Below are positions 36,285-48,653 of a DNA stretch of 64,000 nucleotides, piece after piece (the stretch's first letter is position 1; every line of letters starts with the position of its first letter). The stretch is from Taxillus chinensis. Lineage: Eukaryota > Streptophyta > Magnoliopsida > Santalales > Loranthaceae. The DNA is taken from positions 56,603,579 to 56,667,578 of the forward strand of contig CM042088.1 of NCBI GenBank assembly GCA_023512835.1. The letters run 5' to 3'. Under the pieces are notes generated by a model, which had not been told where the DNA came from, did not search any database, and was given only the letters and a program-made list of their open reading frames with translations. A program made the position numbers and the translations under genes.

Positions 36285-37274
36285 TCTTATAGAAGAGAGC
36301 GAGAGCGAGAGCGAGAGAACTCGTGAATCCTTCTCTCTAGAACGCTCCTTCTCTACCTATGATCCTCTCATTTGGTGCAAATTCGAAGAAAAGAAACCCT
36401 AGCTTACTCATAAATCAGCGGAATCGTCGAGCTTCCTGTGAGTTTTGTCTTTCAATCACCTTCTTGGTATCAGATTTTGTGGTGAAATCGTTTCAATATC
36501 CTCTGTACTTTGTTCAATTTGTTCATTTCGTCTCCTATTTAGTGGAATGCTTGATTTCTAGGGTTTGGGTATTTGCAATTTGGAAAATCCATGTTTAATG
36601 TATTTGATTGTTCATTAATGGATGTGGATGTGTGGACCTGGAGTTGGAATTCATGTACAAAAGCTCCAAATCCATAGCACGGATTTCCCAATTTCAAACT
36701 TTCGACTCAATTTCAGCGTAACTTCAAACGGCAAAGTGCATTCTCAGGTTTTTCAATCAGCCGTTTTCAACTCTTCCAGTGGATGGTGATAACTTGACAA
36801 TCAAAAAGATGAATTTCTATATAATTTTGGAGTTTCTAGTAACCAGACAGTTAAGAATTTCTTTTAGTAATGATTATGGAGGGGGTCTTTCCATGTTAGG
36901 TTGCTGTCTATAGAACATAGAGAATGTTTAGAAGTTTTGAACTTCGCGTAAAATGAAACAAATGCTGATTATATTTCTTTACTTTAATGATTGATTATTG
37001 CTTCTAGGTTTAATGGCTAATAATTTTTGTTGGGTAATTGGGATCCCTTTAATTTTCAATGGATTCGTTGGTGCAGCTCCTGATTTGTCAAGGAATCCCC
37101 ATATCCTTGGTTGAGTTACGTTTGTAATCATATTAATTTTAGCCTCTCCTTGGGAGCACTGTTTGGAGCTTCGTGCACGGGTTTGCCCTTGTGAGCACTG
37201 AGATTCTACCTTTCAATCGGTGTTTTCTAAGTTCTAACACTTGAGGGGAGCAGCTATAGATAGCATAAATAAAT
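36285..37274 (+). promoter_or_regulatory. Probable core promoter and 5' leader of the kinesin gene
   Basis: A TATA-like cttatagaag at 36286-36295 precedes a (GAGAGC)n-like stretch at 36296-36318. A likely leader intron starts at gtgagttttg (about 36438) and could end at the cag before 37077 or before 37252. An upstream ATG at 36359 opens a short frame that would be altered by that splice. These boundaries are inferred from splice-like words only. Confidence 0.4.
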
Positions 37275-40200
37275 ATGGGGCGAAGTACTCCTGTAACACC
37301 CAATTCAAAAGTGGAGAGGACACCTGTTACCACTCCCGGTGGGCCTAAAGACAGGGAAGAGAAGACTCTGGTTACGGTAAGATTAAGGCCTTTGAGCAGA
37401 AAAGAACAGTCATCTAAGGACCAAGTAGCATGGGAGTGCATCGATGATCACAACATTGTGTATAGACCGCCTCCACAAGAACGTTCACTTCATCCAGCCT
37501 CATTTACCTTTGGTATGTCAATGATTTTTATTTTTATTTTTTCAGATTCATTTTCCCTTCAACGTATATTTGGTCTGTATGTCCAATGCGGAGGAGATGT
37601 GATTATGCTTTTTGCAGACAGAGTTTTTGGTCCTACTTCCATAACTGAGAATGTATATGAGCAAGGAGTCAAGAACGTTGCTTTGTCAGCCTTGATGGGT
37701 ATAAATGGTACCTACCATTTGACATTACTTGATCAAATTTCCTTGCATCAGCAGTTTAGGCTTATCCAGATTGCAATGCAGCAAATAAATTAAATTTTGT
37801 TTGCCCTGCAGCTACCATATTTGCATATGGGCAAACTAGCAGTGGGAAGACCTACACAATGAGAGGAATAACGGAGAAAGCTGTCAATGACATCTATAAT
37901 CATATATTAAATGTAAGATATACCTGAATCTATTCGTGTAGGACTTGTGACTTAGGTAGTTTAAGGACAAGAACTTCCGTTTGAGTTGTTTTTTGGACAA
38001 ACATCAGTTTTTCAGACTAATAAAATTTTCCGTTGAAACTACTTCACAGACACCGGAAAGAGATTTTACAATAAGGATATCTGGACTTGAAATCTATAAC
38101 GAGAATGTAAGGGATCTTTTGAATTCAGAATCTGGCCGAGGTCTTAAGTTATTAGATGATCCAGAGGTATGTATGATTGGTTTAAATTATAATGATAAGC
38201 TTCCAATATCTTATTGATTTTGTTTTCTTTCCTTTATATTTTCTTTTTGGCCTTATATTTGCAGAGAGGAACTGTGGTTGAGAAGTTGGTAGAGGAAACA
38301 GCTGCAGATGATCAACATTTGAGACAACTGATCAGTATTTGTGAGGGTAAAGTAGCACAGCTTTTGATATGATGAGTAGTGATAGCTTCTCATTCTAGAA
38401 AAATATTATTAGTATTTGGCCTCAGTGATTTTGGTCTTTGCAGCACAAAGGCAAGTGGGTGAAACTGCACTAAATGACACCAGCTCACGGTCACACCAGA
38501 TAATAAGGCTGGTCAGTTTCATTGCCTGTACTTTCTTCTTCTCATTGTCGCCTAAGATAAAAATATTTTTATTTACCTATTTGTACTTTCAAATAATTAT
38601 GCAGACAATTCAAAGCACCCTCCGTGACAATTCAGGTTGTGTGAGGTCTTATGTTGCTAGCCTGGTAAGTATCTTGTTTGACAAGCACCTGTAACTCGTT
38701 TCCTTACTAAGCTGTTAATAACAGTTGGTTGTGCTCTCAGCAGGAAATAAGGTAATATGTTATTATAAATGTTTTGCAGAACCTAGTGGATCTAGCTGGA
38801 AGTGAAAGAGCCTCACAGACAAATTCTGATGGGGCCAGGCTCAGGGAAGGATGCCACATCAACCTTAGCTTGATGACTCTCACAACTGTAATCAGAAAGC
38901 TCAGGTGAGATTGTGCTACTATTTGTATTGAGGCTCTTCTGAGGCTTGTTATTTTTCTACCCTTTTTTAGTATGTGTTGCATAAGGAATGTGGGGCATGT
39001 GATGAACTTTTTGGGAACTTTTGAAGAAAAAATAAGTTTAGGAGGGAACGTGTAATGAATAATAAGCAGGAAGATGGCTGTTATGGTTTTAAACTAAGCC
39101 GCTGTCCCAACGTGAACAACAGAAGCAAAATTTTGTCTTACAGTGCAAACTTTATGAAGCCTATGTTATCAGGTAGTTTATCGTCAATGAAACTATCGTT
39201 TGTCTCTAAATAGTTGCTCTGTTTTATAAAAGGGAATGAAATACTAATTGTCTCTCTTGTAAGAATAATTTGCCTTGGATGTAATGTAGTTAGAGGAGTT
39301 GGTATAGGCTAAAAATGTCACGTACATCACTTGGTTCAGTAATATTCACTATGGTGCAATTGTGGTATTTTGCATGCAGCGTTGGGAAAAGAAGTGGTCA
39401 TATACCCTACAGAGACTCAAAGCTCACGCGCATATTACAGCACTCACTTGGCGGGAATGCGCGCACTGCAATTATATGCACTTTGAGTCCTGCTTTGAGC
39501 CACGTTGAACAGACTCGGAACACTCTCTATTTTGCTACCAGAGCAAAAGAAGTGACGAACAATGCCCAAGTGAACGTGGTATTGATTTGATGATCCATGG
39601 TTCCTGATTTTATCTATTTTCTCCCTCAAGAGATGTTTTAGTAATTTTCCATTTTTCAAAATTCAGGTGGTTCCAGAGAAGCAGTTAGTGAAACATTTGC
39701 AGAAAGAAGTGGCCAGGCTGGAAGCTGTGCTTCGTACTCCAGACTCATCAACGGAAAAGGATATGAAAATTCAGCAGGTACTTCGAAAAATTCTCATCTC
39801 TCACTCTCCTCACACACCCACATTCCGGCATATCCTTCATTCATTCCAGAAATTGAGGAACTTTGTGCTTCATTCTTTACGCGGTCCTATTTGATTGTGT
39901 GTTAGATGGAAATGGAAATTGAAGAACTAAGGCGCCAAAGAGATCTTGCACAATCCCAAGCAGAAGAGTTGCGCAAAAAAATGGAGGAAAAGGTCTTCCT
40001 CTTTGGCTTCCCTCCTCAGTTCCTCACAAATTTACTCATCAATATTTTCTCTGTTTTCCTTTAATCTATCTCTATAATATGATGACGTGCGTTGTCAGGA
40101 TTCGAACCCAGTGAGTAAATGTCTCTCCTTTTCTGGTGCGCCGGTGCCAATAAATAATGATTATAAGGGGGGACTTCTTCGCCTTGGAGGAGACAAAACT

Positions 40201-41896
40201 AGAACCACAATGAGGCAATCATCTACTGCGCCTTTCACGCTTATGCATGAAATTCGCAAACTAGAACACCTCCAAGACCAACTTGGGGAAGAAGCCAACC
40301 GAGCTCTGGAATTACTACAGAAGGAGGTTGCTTGTCACAGACTGGGAAACCAAGATGCTGCTGTGACAATCGCTAAGCTGCAAGCAGAAATAAAGGATAT
40401 GCGCTCTACTCCGTCAATGCCCAAAGCTGTCCAAGTTGAGAATGTGGTTTCCACAAACAAGAGCATCAGTGCAAACCTCAAAGATGAAATCACGCGGCTT
40501 CACTCGCACGGCAGCACGATTGCAACTCTTGAGGAGCAGCTTGAAAATGTTCAGAAGTCCATAGACAAGTTGGTGATGTCCCTACCGGCTCAACCCAATG
40601 ATGAATTGCCTCTGAAGGTAAAGAATCAACCCAAAAGGAAAAAGCTGCTTCCTTTAGCGTCGAGCAACAGCACTAATCGGCAGACATTTTTGAGATCTCC
40701 GTGCTCGCCTTTGTCCTCCTCTCGCCAAGTTCTGGATACCACCGACGTTGAAAACAGAGCTCCAGAACACGACTCTGTGTCTGTCGAGACCATGCCGGGG
40801 TCTGAAAAAGCAGCAACCCCCACAAAGAGCGAAGAGGGTTCGGATGTGTCATCGAAGGACGGCAATTCCCCTTGTTATCACCGTTCAAGTTCTGTTAACA
40901 TGCGCAAAATGCAGAAAATGTTTCAGAATGCAGCTGAAGAGAATGTTCGAAGCATAAGAACATACGTGACGGAGTTGAAAGAGCGTGTGGCCAAACTGCA
41001 ATACCAGAAGCAGCTGCTTGTGTGTCAGGTATGCTAGAAACCTTTTTCCAATAGAGATCTTTCCATTTATGATGTTACTAATGACAACAATAAATGTACA
41101 AATATTCTAAAACTATATCTATACGCTTTGTCTCAATAGGTCCTTGAACTGGAAGCAAATGAAGAAGCTGGATGCCAGCTAGAGGAAGACCTACCAGAGC
41201 CACAAGAATCACAAGTTCCGTGGCATATAACGTTTAAGGATCAAAGGATGCAGATCATCGAGCTATGGGATATATGCCATGTCTCCATTATTCATAGGTC
41301 TCAGTTCTATCTACTATTTAAGGGAGACCCAGCAGACCAGATTTACATGGAAGTGGAGCTCCGGCGCTTGACTTGGTTGCAGAAGCACTTAGCTGAAGTT
41401 GGGACCGCAAGCCCAGCTCGCGTCGGAGATGAAGCGGCAATGATTCTTTCTTCAAGGTTCCGAGTTTGAATTTTGATTTTCCATGGGTTTTAAGTTTTAT
41501 GTAGCTGGAGTAGTAAATATGTACGTTTAGTAAAAATACTCACCATTTGCCTTTATCGTATGCAGCATTAAAGCATTGAAAAGAGAGAAAGAGTTCCTGG
41601 CGAAGAGGTTGCCTACACGTTTCAGTGCTGAGGAAAGAGACGCCCTCTACATAAAATGGGAAGTTCCACTTGATGGGAAGCAAAGGAGGCTGCAGTTGGT
41701 TAACAAGCTGTGGGTGAACCCCCATGATCCAACGCATGTGCATGAGAGTGCCGAGATAGTGGCGAGGCTTGTGGGCTTTTGCGAAGGAGGCGGCGACATG
41801 CCCAAGGAAATGTTCGAACTCAATTTCTCTCTCCCAGCTGACAAAAGGCCATGGATCTTTGGATGGAACCCAATCTCTAACCTTCTCCATTTGTAA
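37275..41896 (+). CDS. NACK-type kinesin (kinesin-7, HINKEL/TETRASPORE class)
   Basis: Microtubule plus-end motor that in plants carries and activates an MAPKKK of the NPK1/ANP class at the phragmoplast midzone during cytokinesis. Fourteen coding exons fit: 37275-37512, 37618-37707, 37812-37912, 38050-38166, 38265-38346, 38444-38511, 38605-38664, 38780-38904, 39380-39578, 39667-39777, 39906-39992, 40099-41028, 41140-41456, 41566-41896. They total 2856 nt, 951 residues plus stop, close to the roughly 960 of known NACK1. All introns are GT-AG and phases agree. Visible motifs: P-loop GQTSSGKT (exon 3), NDTSSRSH switch I (exon 6), DLAGSERAS switch II (exon 8), then [18 protein letters not shown] (exon 9). 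Coiled coil begins in exons 10-11. Exon 12 holds the basic/serine-rich stalk, and the tail ends NPISNLLHL, as in the NACK family. The N-terminus has TP-rich repeats, including possible CDK sites. I cannot tell the NACK1 from the NACK2 branch by eye. The reading frame is intact, so the gene is probably functional. Confidence 0.95.
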
Positions 41897-42711
41897 GAAA
41901 CAGAGACGACATCTGCTTGCCATGCGAAACCTGATTTCAGACCTTTTTGTAAGTACACGAGATTCTCATCTTATGTACGCATGTACATGAATTTGGATTT
42001 TGGCTATGTATGATGTTTTGAGTTCTTTCATTCAGAAGTGTGACTAGCCGAATGGCAGCACAATCTGTCAGAGACCGTTTTGTGTTTTCATTTGAACTTT
42101 TTTATTTTTACCCAAAAATCAATGTATTCCCCCACCTAGGCCGTTTGCAGGAAAATCGATGACTCTCTTCTTTCTCTCACTCTTTCTCTAGCATTTGCTG
42201 TCTTCATAATATGACTGCACTGGAAGGCCACAGGCCCACCGTTGCCACTGTCATTGCTACTTTCCTCGTTTAAAAGTGGGTGCAGGGAGTTACTTGTTTT
42301 AACAGTGTTGATTTAGCTTAGGAGAAATGGAGAATTATTATTACATTGTTTGCACTATACAATACAGTTCGCAGAATGGGGGAAACAAAGCAGGAGCAAA
42401 ATGGACCACAGTAGTAACCATGAGGCCCTTGGCTCGAAACTTGATTATAACTCAGTGCATACAATACAACAACCAATATACCAAGAAAAAAAAAACACAG
42501 ATTGACCACACCACACAAATGACACGCAATAGAGATCGACACTCTTACTAGTCGTCACTGGAGTATTACTACTACCGTGACTTCTAAAGCAAAGCATCCG
42601 GACACACACACTGACAGTCTGACACTGGTTCGCAATCCACGGTAAAATAACCACGACGCTCGCTCACATTGACACGCGAAAGAAAAAAACACAAGCATGC
42701 ATTACCGCAGT
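41897..42711. other. 3' regions shared by the convergent kinesin and LTP genes
   Basis: Holds the 3' untranslated regions of both genes. No canonical AATAAA is evident just after the kinesin stop; U-rich stretches at 42090-42115 could serve. Short open frames here have no similarity. Confidence 0.4.
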
Positions 42712-42996
42712 CTAATGGCAAGTGGGCATGTGAGTTCGACAGTCATTGGCCACTTTTTTGGAGTTGGGGGTGTTGACAAACTTCTTCAAGGCGGGGTTTT
42801 TGAGGTATATGCAAAGGCAAGGGGTCTGCTCTCTGATCTTCTTGCAGCATGCTTGAGATGGTGGTGCTGCCGAGTTCATTGCATTTGCGCATGGGACCAA
42901 CTCCATCAAGCTGCAGGTTACTGCCCCTGAAAAGTGTACTTCACCCAGGAACAGAACTGCTACAACGCAGCACAGTGCAAGGTAAGATGGCTTCAT
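42712..42996 (-). CDS. Type-2 non-specific lipid transfer protein
   Basis: Single-exon gene of 94 residues. Residues 1 to about 25 are a hydrophobic signal peptide (..LALCCVVAVLFLGEV..GA), so the product is secreted to the cell wall. The mature part of about 69 residues has the eight-cysteine pattern C-x7-C-xn-CC-x8-CLC-xn-C-x6-C, starting VTC, with the CLC centre, and ending MPTC. The four disulfides of this family hold a small helical fold with a lipid-binding cavity; the CxC middle residue is leucine, typical of type 2. Length is standard. It lies 816 bp beyond the kinesin stop and points towards it, so the genes are convergent. Specific lipid or role (wax, suberin or defence) cannot be told from sequence. 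Confidence 0.93.
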   Translation of the reverse strand: MKPSYLALCCVVAVLFLGEVHFSGAVTCSLMELVPCANAMNSAAPPSQACCKKIREQTPCLCIYLKNPALKKFVNTPNSKKVANDCRTHMPTCH

Positions 42997-43099
42997 TTTT
43001 TTTTCTCTTTGTTGCCGTCAGCCGATTGGTGGGTGAGAGAAAGGGTTGATAAATTTTGAGTCGTGGTGGGCTGATGAATTTTGGGGCCAGGGTTGGCCT

Positions 43100-43110
43100 C
43101 AATTTATAGG
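43100..43110 (-). promoter_or_regulatory. TATA box of the lipid transfer protein gene
   Basis: Minus strand reads CCTATAAATTG, about 105 nt upstream of the ATG at 42996. Transcription would start near 43070-43080, giving a leader of about 75-85 nt, usual for a compact plant LTP gene. Confidence 0.7.
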
Positions 43111-43539
43111 CGCGAGATTGCCACCCATCAAAACCAACACCAAAAGGGGTTCCGAATTCGGTACCTCGCCCACTTGCATCAAATCAGATATAGACATTAG
43201 ACCCTAATAAAATCACTTTTACGACATTAACTCAATTGGAATCGATTTTAAAATAGTTATTGAATTAATTTTTTATAAAAATGTTTTGCATTGGAAGTAT
43301 ACGATGATAAACATAATAATATAAATAGCAGGAGGAGGCCGTAAAAAAAGGTACTATCTTGCCAATCTCAATACTAGATTGTTTAAATCGGTTCAGCACT
43401 TTTTTTTAATAAATAAATAAAATTTTACCTTTCATTAATTTGGATTTTAAAGAAAAATTTTATGTGCAGACATAAATATCCTAGATTGACTTTAAATTTT
43501 TAGAAAATGACAAACTAATCATATGTGCAGTCTCTACAA

Positions 43540-43880
43540 GTCATAAAATCAGTCCCGTAGTTCTATATTTAACTTTTTCTATAAGATTTTTATAGTATTT
43601 CTTAATGTATTAGGAAGCATTATTCACTCCCTATAATTATTAAATTATATCTAAAATTTTTCTCTCGCATCTCTTTCACATTTTCATAACATTAACTTTT
43701 ATTTTATATTAAATTATAAAAAGATTATTATTAACTAAAATAAATAATATAAAATATTATTTTAATGATATTGAAGATGATTTAGGGAATCTATTGTGAT
43801 GTATATTTGTATAGAGAAATAAAAAATAATTTAAAACTGTAAATTTAAAAAACTTGTTAGAAAACTATTATGAGTGCTCT
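43540..43880. mobile_element. MITE, copy 2 of the 12.8-kb family
   Basis: Homologous to 12830-13130 in the same orientation: aagtcataaaatca, tattaggaagcattattcactcc, and aaatattattttaatgatat are shared in order. The outermost ends have diverged, so boundaries are approximate. It lies in the upstream region of the LTP gene. Confidence 0.65.
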
Positions 43881-43944
43881 TAGTGAGTCATAGCGAACTC
43901 CTAAAAGAGTGTACCATCAATAATAAAAATTAGAATATAATTTT

Positions 43945-44290
43945 CGTTTTGTATTTATAAGATTACCCCCAAATCTCTTATCATCACTATAAATATAATC
44001 AACAAATAATTGAAGAGAAACTTTTTATTAGGATCTCCTTAACATTATATTATCGTTATAAATAAATTACAGAAGACCAATAATAATTAATTCAAAAATA
44101 GGATTTTGGTTAGAATCACTCATAACCTTCCATCATCATTATAAATATAAATAAACTAATAAACTCAAAAAAACCTACAACAATCGGTTCAGAAGAAGGA
44201 TTTTCATTAAGATTACCCTCAAACCTCTAATCGTCATTATAAATAAAAAACAATCAATTCAAGAGTAAAGTTTTCATTAGGATCTCCTGT
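43945..44290. repeat. Degenerate tandem repeat, unit about 80-100 bp
   Basis: About four imperfect units share ttttcattaggatctcc/aagattaccctc, aacctctaatcgtcattataaataaa and caatcaattcaagag. No protein or RNA similarity is evident. Confidence 0.65.
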
Positions 44291-45734
44291 CTTCCTCTGT
44301 CCTCCCTCGTCAGCTTGTCTGATTATCTTGCGAAATCAATGAAGAAGATAAAGAAAAAGAAAAATACACTAACAATCAAAGGTAACTTGTTCATTTATTC
44401 TCTCTCTCTGTAGTCAAATTTATAGTCACATTTTTGATTCAAGCCACAAAGATTAGGATTAGCTCATTTATGAACTCATGAAATTTTGGTGTAAATTGCG
44501 TCCCCCTTAGATTTCGATATACTTCATGGAAGCAATTTGTATTTATTACTATGATTTGTGATTCATTTTTGAAGAAATAATTTGTTCATAGAGGTTGATA
44601 ATTGATGCTACATAAATAAATAAAGTGTACTTTTAATGTTTTGTCTTGTTTTATGCTTGTTTAGTTTTTCCAATAATCGGCCTTATATAGTCTATATTAG
44701 AATAGCATGTAAACATTAATGGGATGTCGAGCACACATTACTAATGCAAATGATCTGATTCTCGCCCATTTTTATTAGCTCCTAGACTCTGTAAATGGTT
44801 TCCACTTATATTAATCATCATATGTGAACATTGTAGAGTGCAGCTCCTTGTTGGATTCTGGAAATGATTTTTGGTATTGTCACAATTAGAATATCCCTTA
44901 TGTTTGAACAAATATTTCAAGCATTTCCCAAATACTAGGTGTTATTTCATTGGAAAATTAATTTTGCAAACTTATTCTCTCTAAATACTGAAATTCAAAT
45001 TCAATTTCATAATATTAGTACTAGCATTGTAAAGTTAGTTTCAATTTCTGAATTTTTGTAGATCAGTGTGATAAATGTTGACTAGGGTTTGTTTTATGCT
45101 AATATATGTTTATATGTTTCTTTTATTTATGTTCGATAATTTATAATGAAACTCTTTGATTAGGTTTAGATTTGCTAAGCTTATTGAATTTATTTGTTTC
45201 ATTTTTTGTATACAGTTATAGATTAATTGAAATTATAATATATTTTTCTTCCCACTATATTGTTGAACGTATATTCATGTAATCAATTTACTTGAAATAA
45301 GCAGCCGTTAGATTTCTTATCATTGCATTTTTGCTTCGCTTTTATATACAAGAACTGTACTAGTAATATTAAAATGTGGTTGTCAATGCCATTTGTTGTT
45401 CTTTTTGCCAAGAAACTTTCATCAATTCAACACCAACACCATGTCTTCAGCAACCCCTGAAGACATCTTTCTTTTTATTAAGTTTGCAATGCATTATTTT
45501 AACAAAAAATCTTATTATGAAAAATATTAATACCACTATGTACTAGTTTACATAATTTGAAGTTTTTGGGTATGGGATAATGCTATATAAAGCAGCGTGT
45601 CATCCTAATTATATAAAGACTATTTCTAATTAATTGAAATATATTTTGTTTAAGTATTTATTATATTACATTCATATCCTTTCTTATATGGCTAAGCATC
45701 ATGACATCTCATTACTTATTAAAGTTTATTACTG
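44291..45734. other. AT-rich intergenic, no gene seen
   Basis: No open frame above 60 codons and no clear repeat edges. It contains no recognised splice or coding pattern linked to the neighbouring genes. Confidence 0.4.
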
Positions 45735-46235
45735 GATATGTGTAAGACATGTATAATAGATTTACTAATTAGACTAAGTATAAAATTAGTTCACAATCAG
45801 TGAATAGAGTTTGGGATGCTCTATTCTGATAATATTATGGTGCGAACGATTTCCATAGTGAGAGTGATCCAATCTATGATCATTATAAATAGTAACATCA
45901 ATATGTATTTATACATATTAGACAGGAGCCTAATAAAATAATTTCTTTAACTAATCTCTATTATATTTCATAGATGAATGACTGATTTATGGATTGATCT
46001 TAATCCAAACCGTTTGATTAACTCATGTCTATAATTTATGTATTTTGACTTATCAATGACTGAGAGGCTTAGAGCTTCAAATACTTTGATATCTTCGAGA
46101 TACAATATTATAGATAGTGGGAGCATCAAGTTAAGTAAGTGAAATTCACTGCTTCACTATACAAAGAGTATTGATATTCTCATGTTGTTTAATTCAGGAT
46201 TTGGGGATATAATTTATGATTGGGTCTTCATGGAT
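45735..46235 (+). repeat. Repeat block P, intact copy
   Basis: About 500 bp homologous to a second copy split over 54068-54283, 56967-57107 and 59728-59955. Shared words include ttgatcttaatccaaa, gtttgattaactcat, and agtg(g/a)gagcatcaag. No coding similarity. It is next to a Copia LTR remnant in both places (see findings). Confidence 0.7.
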
Positions 46236-46364
46236 AAGTCGCTTATTTTATAATTAATGGTAACATATAAACAAAGATATAATTAGAGAGGTTGAACGAA
46301 ATCTATTAATACCTATATCCAATTATGAATATCATAGTGGAATATCATATTACATGGCAATCAG

Positions 46365-47964
46365 TCATATCAATGGATAAATCCTTTGTTATGAATTATT
46401 GTAATTATATTTGTTTAATCTTAGAATGTAGTTTTAGTTCCTGATCGTGGCTCGGACTAAAACTATTAAATAATAATTTAATTGATTAATGAAATTAATT
46501 AAATAAAAATTATTTATTGGAGCTTCAATTAAGTAGGTCCATTTGGTCCCTTTATCTAACACCGTTTATTCTTATATGTAGTACTGGATCATTGTGAGAT
46601 AATTCTCTAGTTGTGTTTAAGAGCTACTTATTTAACATGTGTCAATATATATTTAAGTGTTAAATATATATATATATATATTACATAATTATTTATTTAA
46701 TTAGATTAAATAAATAATAATAAATATTTTTATCCATTTAGTATGATTAAATGAATAATTATATTATTTATTTATATGATAAATAAGTATTTATAGATAT
46801 TTATTTAATTATATTTAATTCATAATAATTATATTATTTAAAGAGTTTAAATAATTATGAATATTGTCATTACCAGATTTCGTCCGGGGAAAAACCCACT
46901 TTTGGGGAGGCGATTTTCCCACCCTTCACCCGAATGGTGATGAAAAAGAAACAGAGTCGCCATCAACTGTTTTTGGGGTGCAATTGGTCACCTAAAATGA
47001 TCTACGTCGCCAAAGCTGGATTCGATAGTTTGTTACGTGCAGGGAAGGATTAACACCCCCGCGACACCCTTTCGGTACCTATCTTAGGAGGAAGGAGGTT
47101 TCTAATTTGTTTTAACTTTTGCCTTAATTTTAACTAGTCTAAAAAAATGTTAAATTTTCCTGTGGCCTAAGTCCTACTCTTTATTTTTCTAAGCTTCTAA
47201 TAATATTCTTTTAAGGTTCAAAATTAATTCTAAGTTATCCAAATACGGTTTTGATCATAACTTTCTCGTTTGACCTCGGAATTGAGCGCGGCCGAAGGTG
47301 TTGATCTTCACATTTGATTTTATATCGCCTGAAATTGGCTCTTCAACGTTTGGAGGCCTTTTTGAAGAAGACATTGAAATACACCCTCGAATCGACAGTC
47401 ACGTCTCTTTATTTATCTAGTACGAAGAAAAGAAGTTTCAAGCGGAAATGAATGTTATGTCCAACCCGGACAAAATAGGGTCCAACAAATATTACGTATT
47501 TTTTATTTAACTGAATGGGCATATCCGTAATAATATAAGGGCAACCCTAGGTCTATAAATAGATACATAGCCTCTTAGGTTAAAAGAGGTGTGTGAAATC
47601 ATAGATAGCCACAACAGAGAGAGACAAGTAACGGTCGGCCCTAATAGAGGTGATGTTCCTGTTCTTTGATCCAAGGGTGCCACATCCCTATATTCCTTGA
47701 GAAAGTGAATAATAAAGAAGGACAAGTGGTGATTGCATCTAGAAGGCTACAAGAATGATCAAAGGTTGATCGCAAGTTCGTTTTTGGAGGGAAAAGAAGA
47801 ATGTTCTTGCTTTACTATTCTTCAGGTTGATTTCTTCTTTCCATTTCTTCACAGAATTAGATTACTGATTTATATTTAGATCCTGGTGTTTGTTTGCTTA
47901 ATAAAATGTTTTAAAATCTGCTTCTCCTGCAGTTAATTGTTTACCTTATTTCAACATTCCAACA
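46365..47964 (+). mobile_element. Copia 3' end: pol tail plus 3' LTR, split by a solo LTR
   Basis: At about 46366-46397 the plus strand encodes QSVISMDKSFV, the same tail as the Copia RNase H frame at 60929-61225 (-). An LTR follows at 46427-47964 (TGTAGTTTTAG..CATTCCAACA). It is homologous to 59956-60920 in inverse orientation, with a shared TATA box (about 47554-47562, tctataaatag). A solo LTR with its target duplication (46865-47492) interrupts it, leaving about 910 bp of its own sequence. The rest of the element upstream is gone. Confidence 0.75.
46865..47487 (-). mobile_element. Short solo LTR of the 15.5-kb element's family, TSD AATAT
   Basis: TGTCATTACC to GGGTCCAACA, with exact AATAT flanks at 46860-46864 and 47488-47492. 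The first 260 bp match 15891-16170 and the last 250 bp match the end of the same LTR (19150-19405), in the same order. About 2.9 kb of LTR middle is absent. It is a deleted or naturally short variant of that LTR. Confidence 0.88.
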
Positions 47965-48292
47965 ACTTCAACATGTACAAACACTCATAATTGGTCACCA
48001 TTCCAAAAATTTGGGTCACATTCTCTTCCTGTGCTATTCTTAATTACTTTTGTATATAGAGCAAATACAGGCTAGGTCTTCTTTCACTGTTTATTGTTCT
48101 TCATTAAATTATCGATTTTAAATTTTTATTAACTTTTTAATGAAATAAGGATAGTAGTACACTATGATTGGTGCCGTAACTATTTTGAATAAATTACATT
48201 TATTTTATTGCATAATTTTCCACAATTTGTGCACCACATATTTTCTACCTACTAATTATATTGCATTTATCAGAATTTCAAATTTGCTATCA
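47965..48292. other. Spacer before the hAT transposase
   Basis: AT-rich sequence probably belonging to the 5' part of the hAT element. No terminal inverted repeat could be fixed. Confidence 0.35.
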
Positions 48293-48653
48293 ATGGAAAG
48301 TCTAGGGGACTCTGTGAGCTCTCCAAAGGGAGTATTGGGGTACTTTTGATCCTAATCCTAACCCTATCTTAGTCAATAAGACGACCCCTAATCCTACTAG
48401 TAGTCCCCTTTCAATTGAGACCCTTGATCTTACTCTTACTAGTACCACTTGTCTTGCCCCTAAGGAGTCTAGCAATAAATTTTCATCCATAATTTGGGCT
48501 TATGTCACCAAGATAGAAGTTGGTGACCCCAATGATTCAAAAGCTAAATGTAACTATTGTGGCAAAATTTATGGGTGCCACTACAAAAGACATGGCACTT
48601 TCCAGATAAAGTTTCACTTGGAGGAGCAGTGCAAGAAATCCCCAATTTTAAAA

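Noticed and set aside
40626..41958. Minus-strand and alternative-frame ORFs across the kinesin exons
   Set aside because: Shadows of the kinesin coding sequence.
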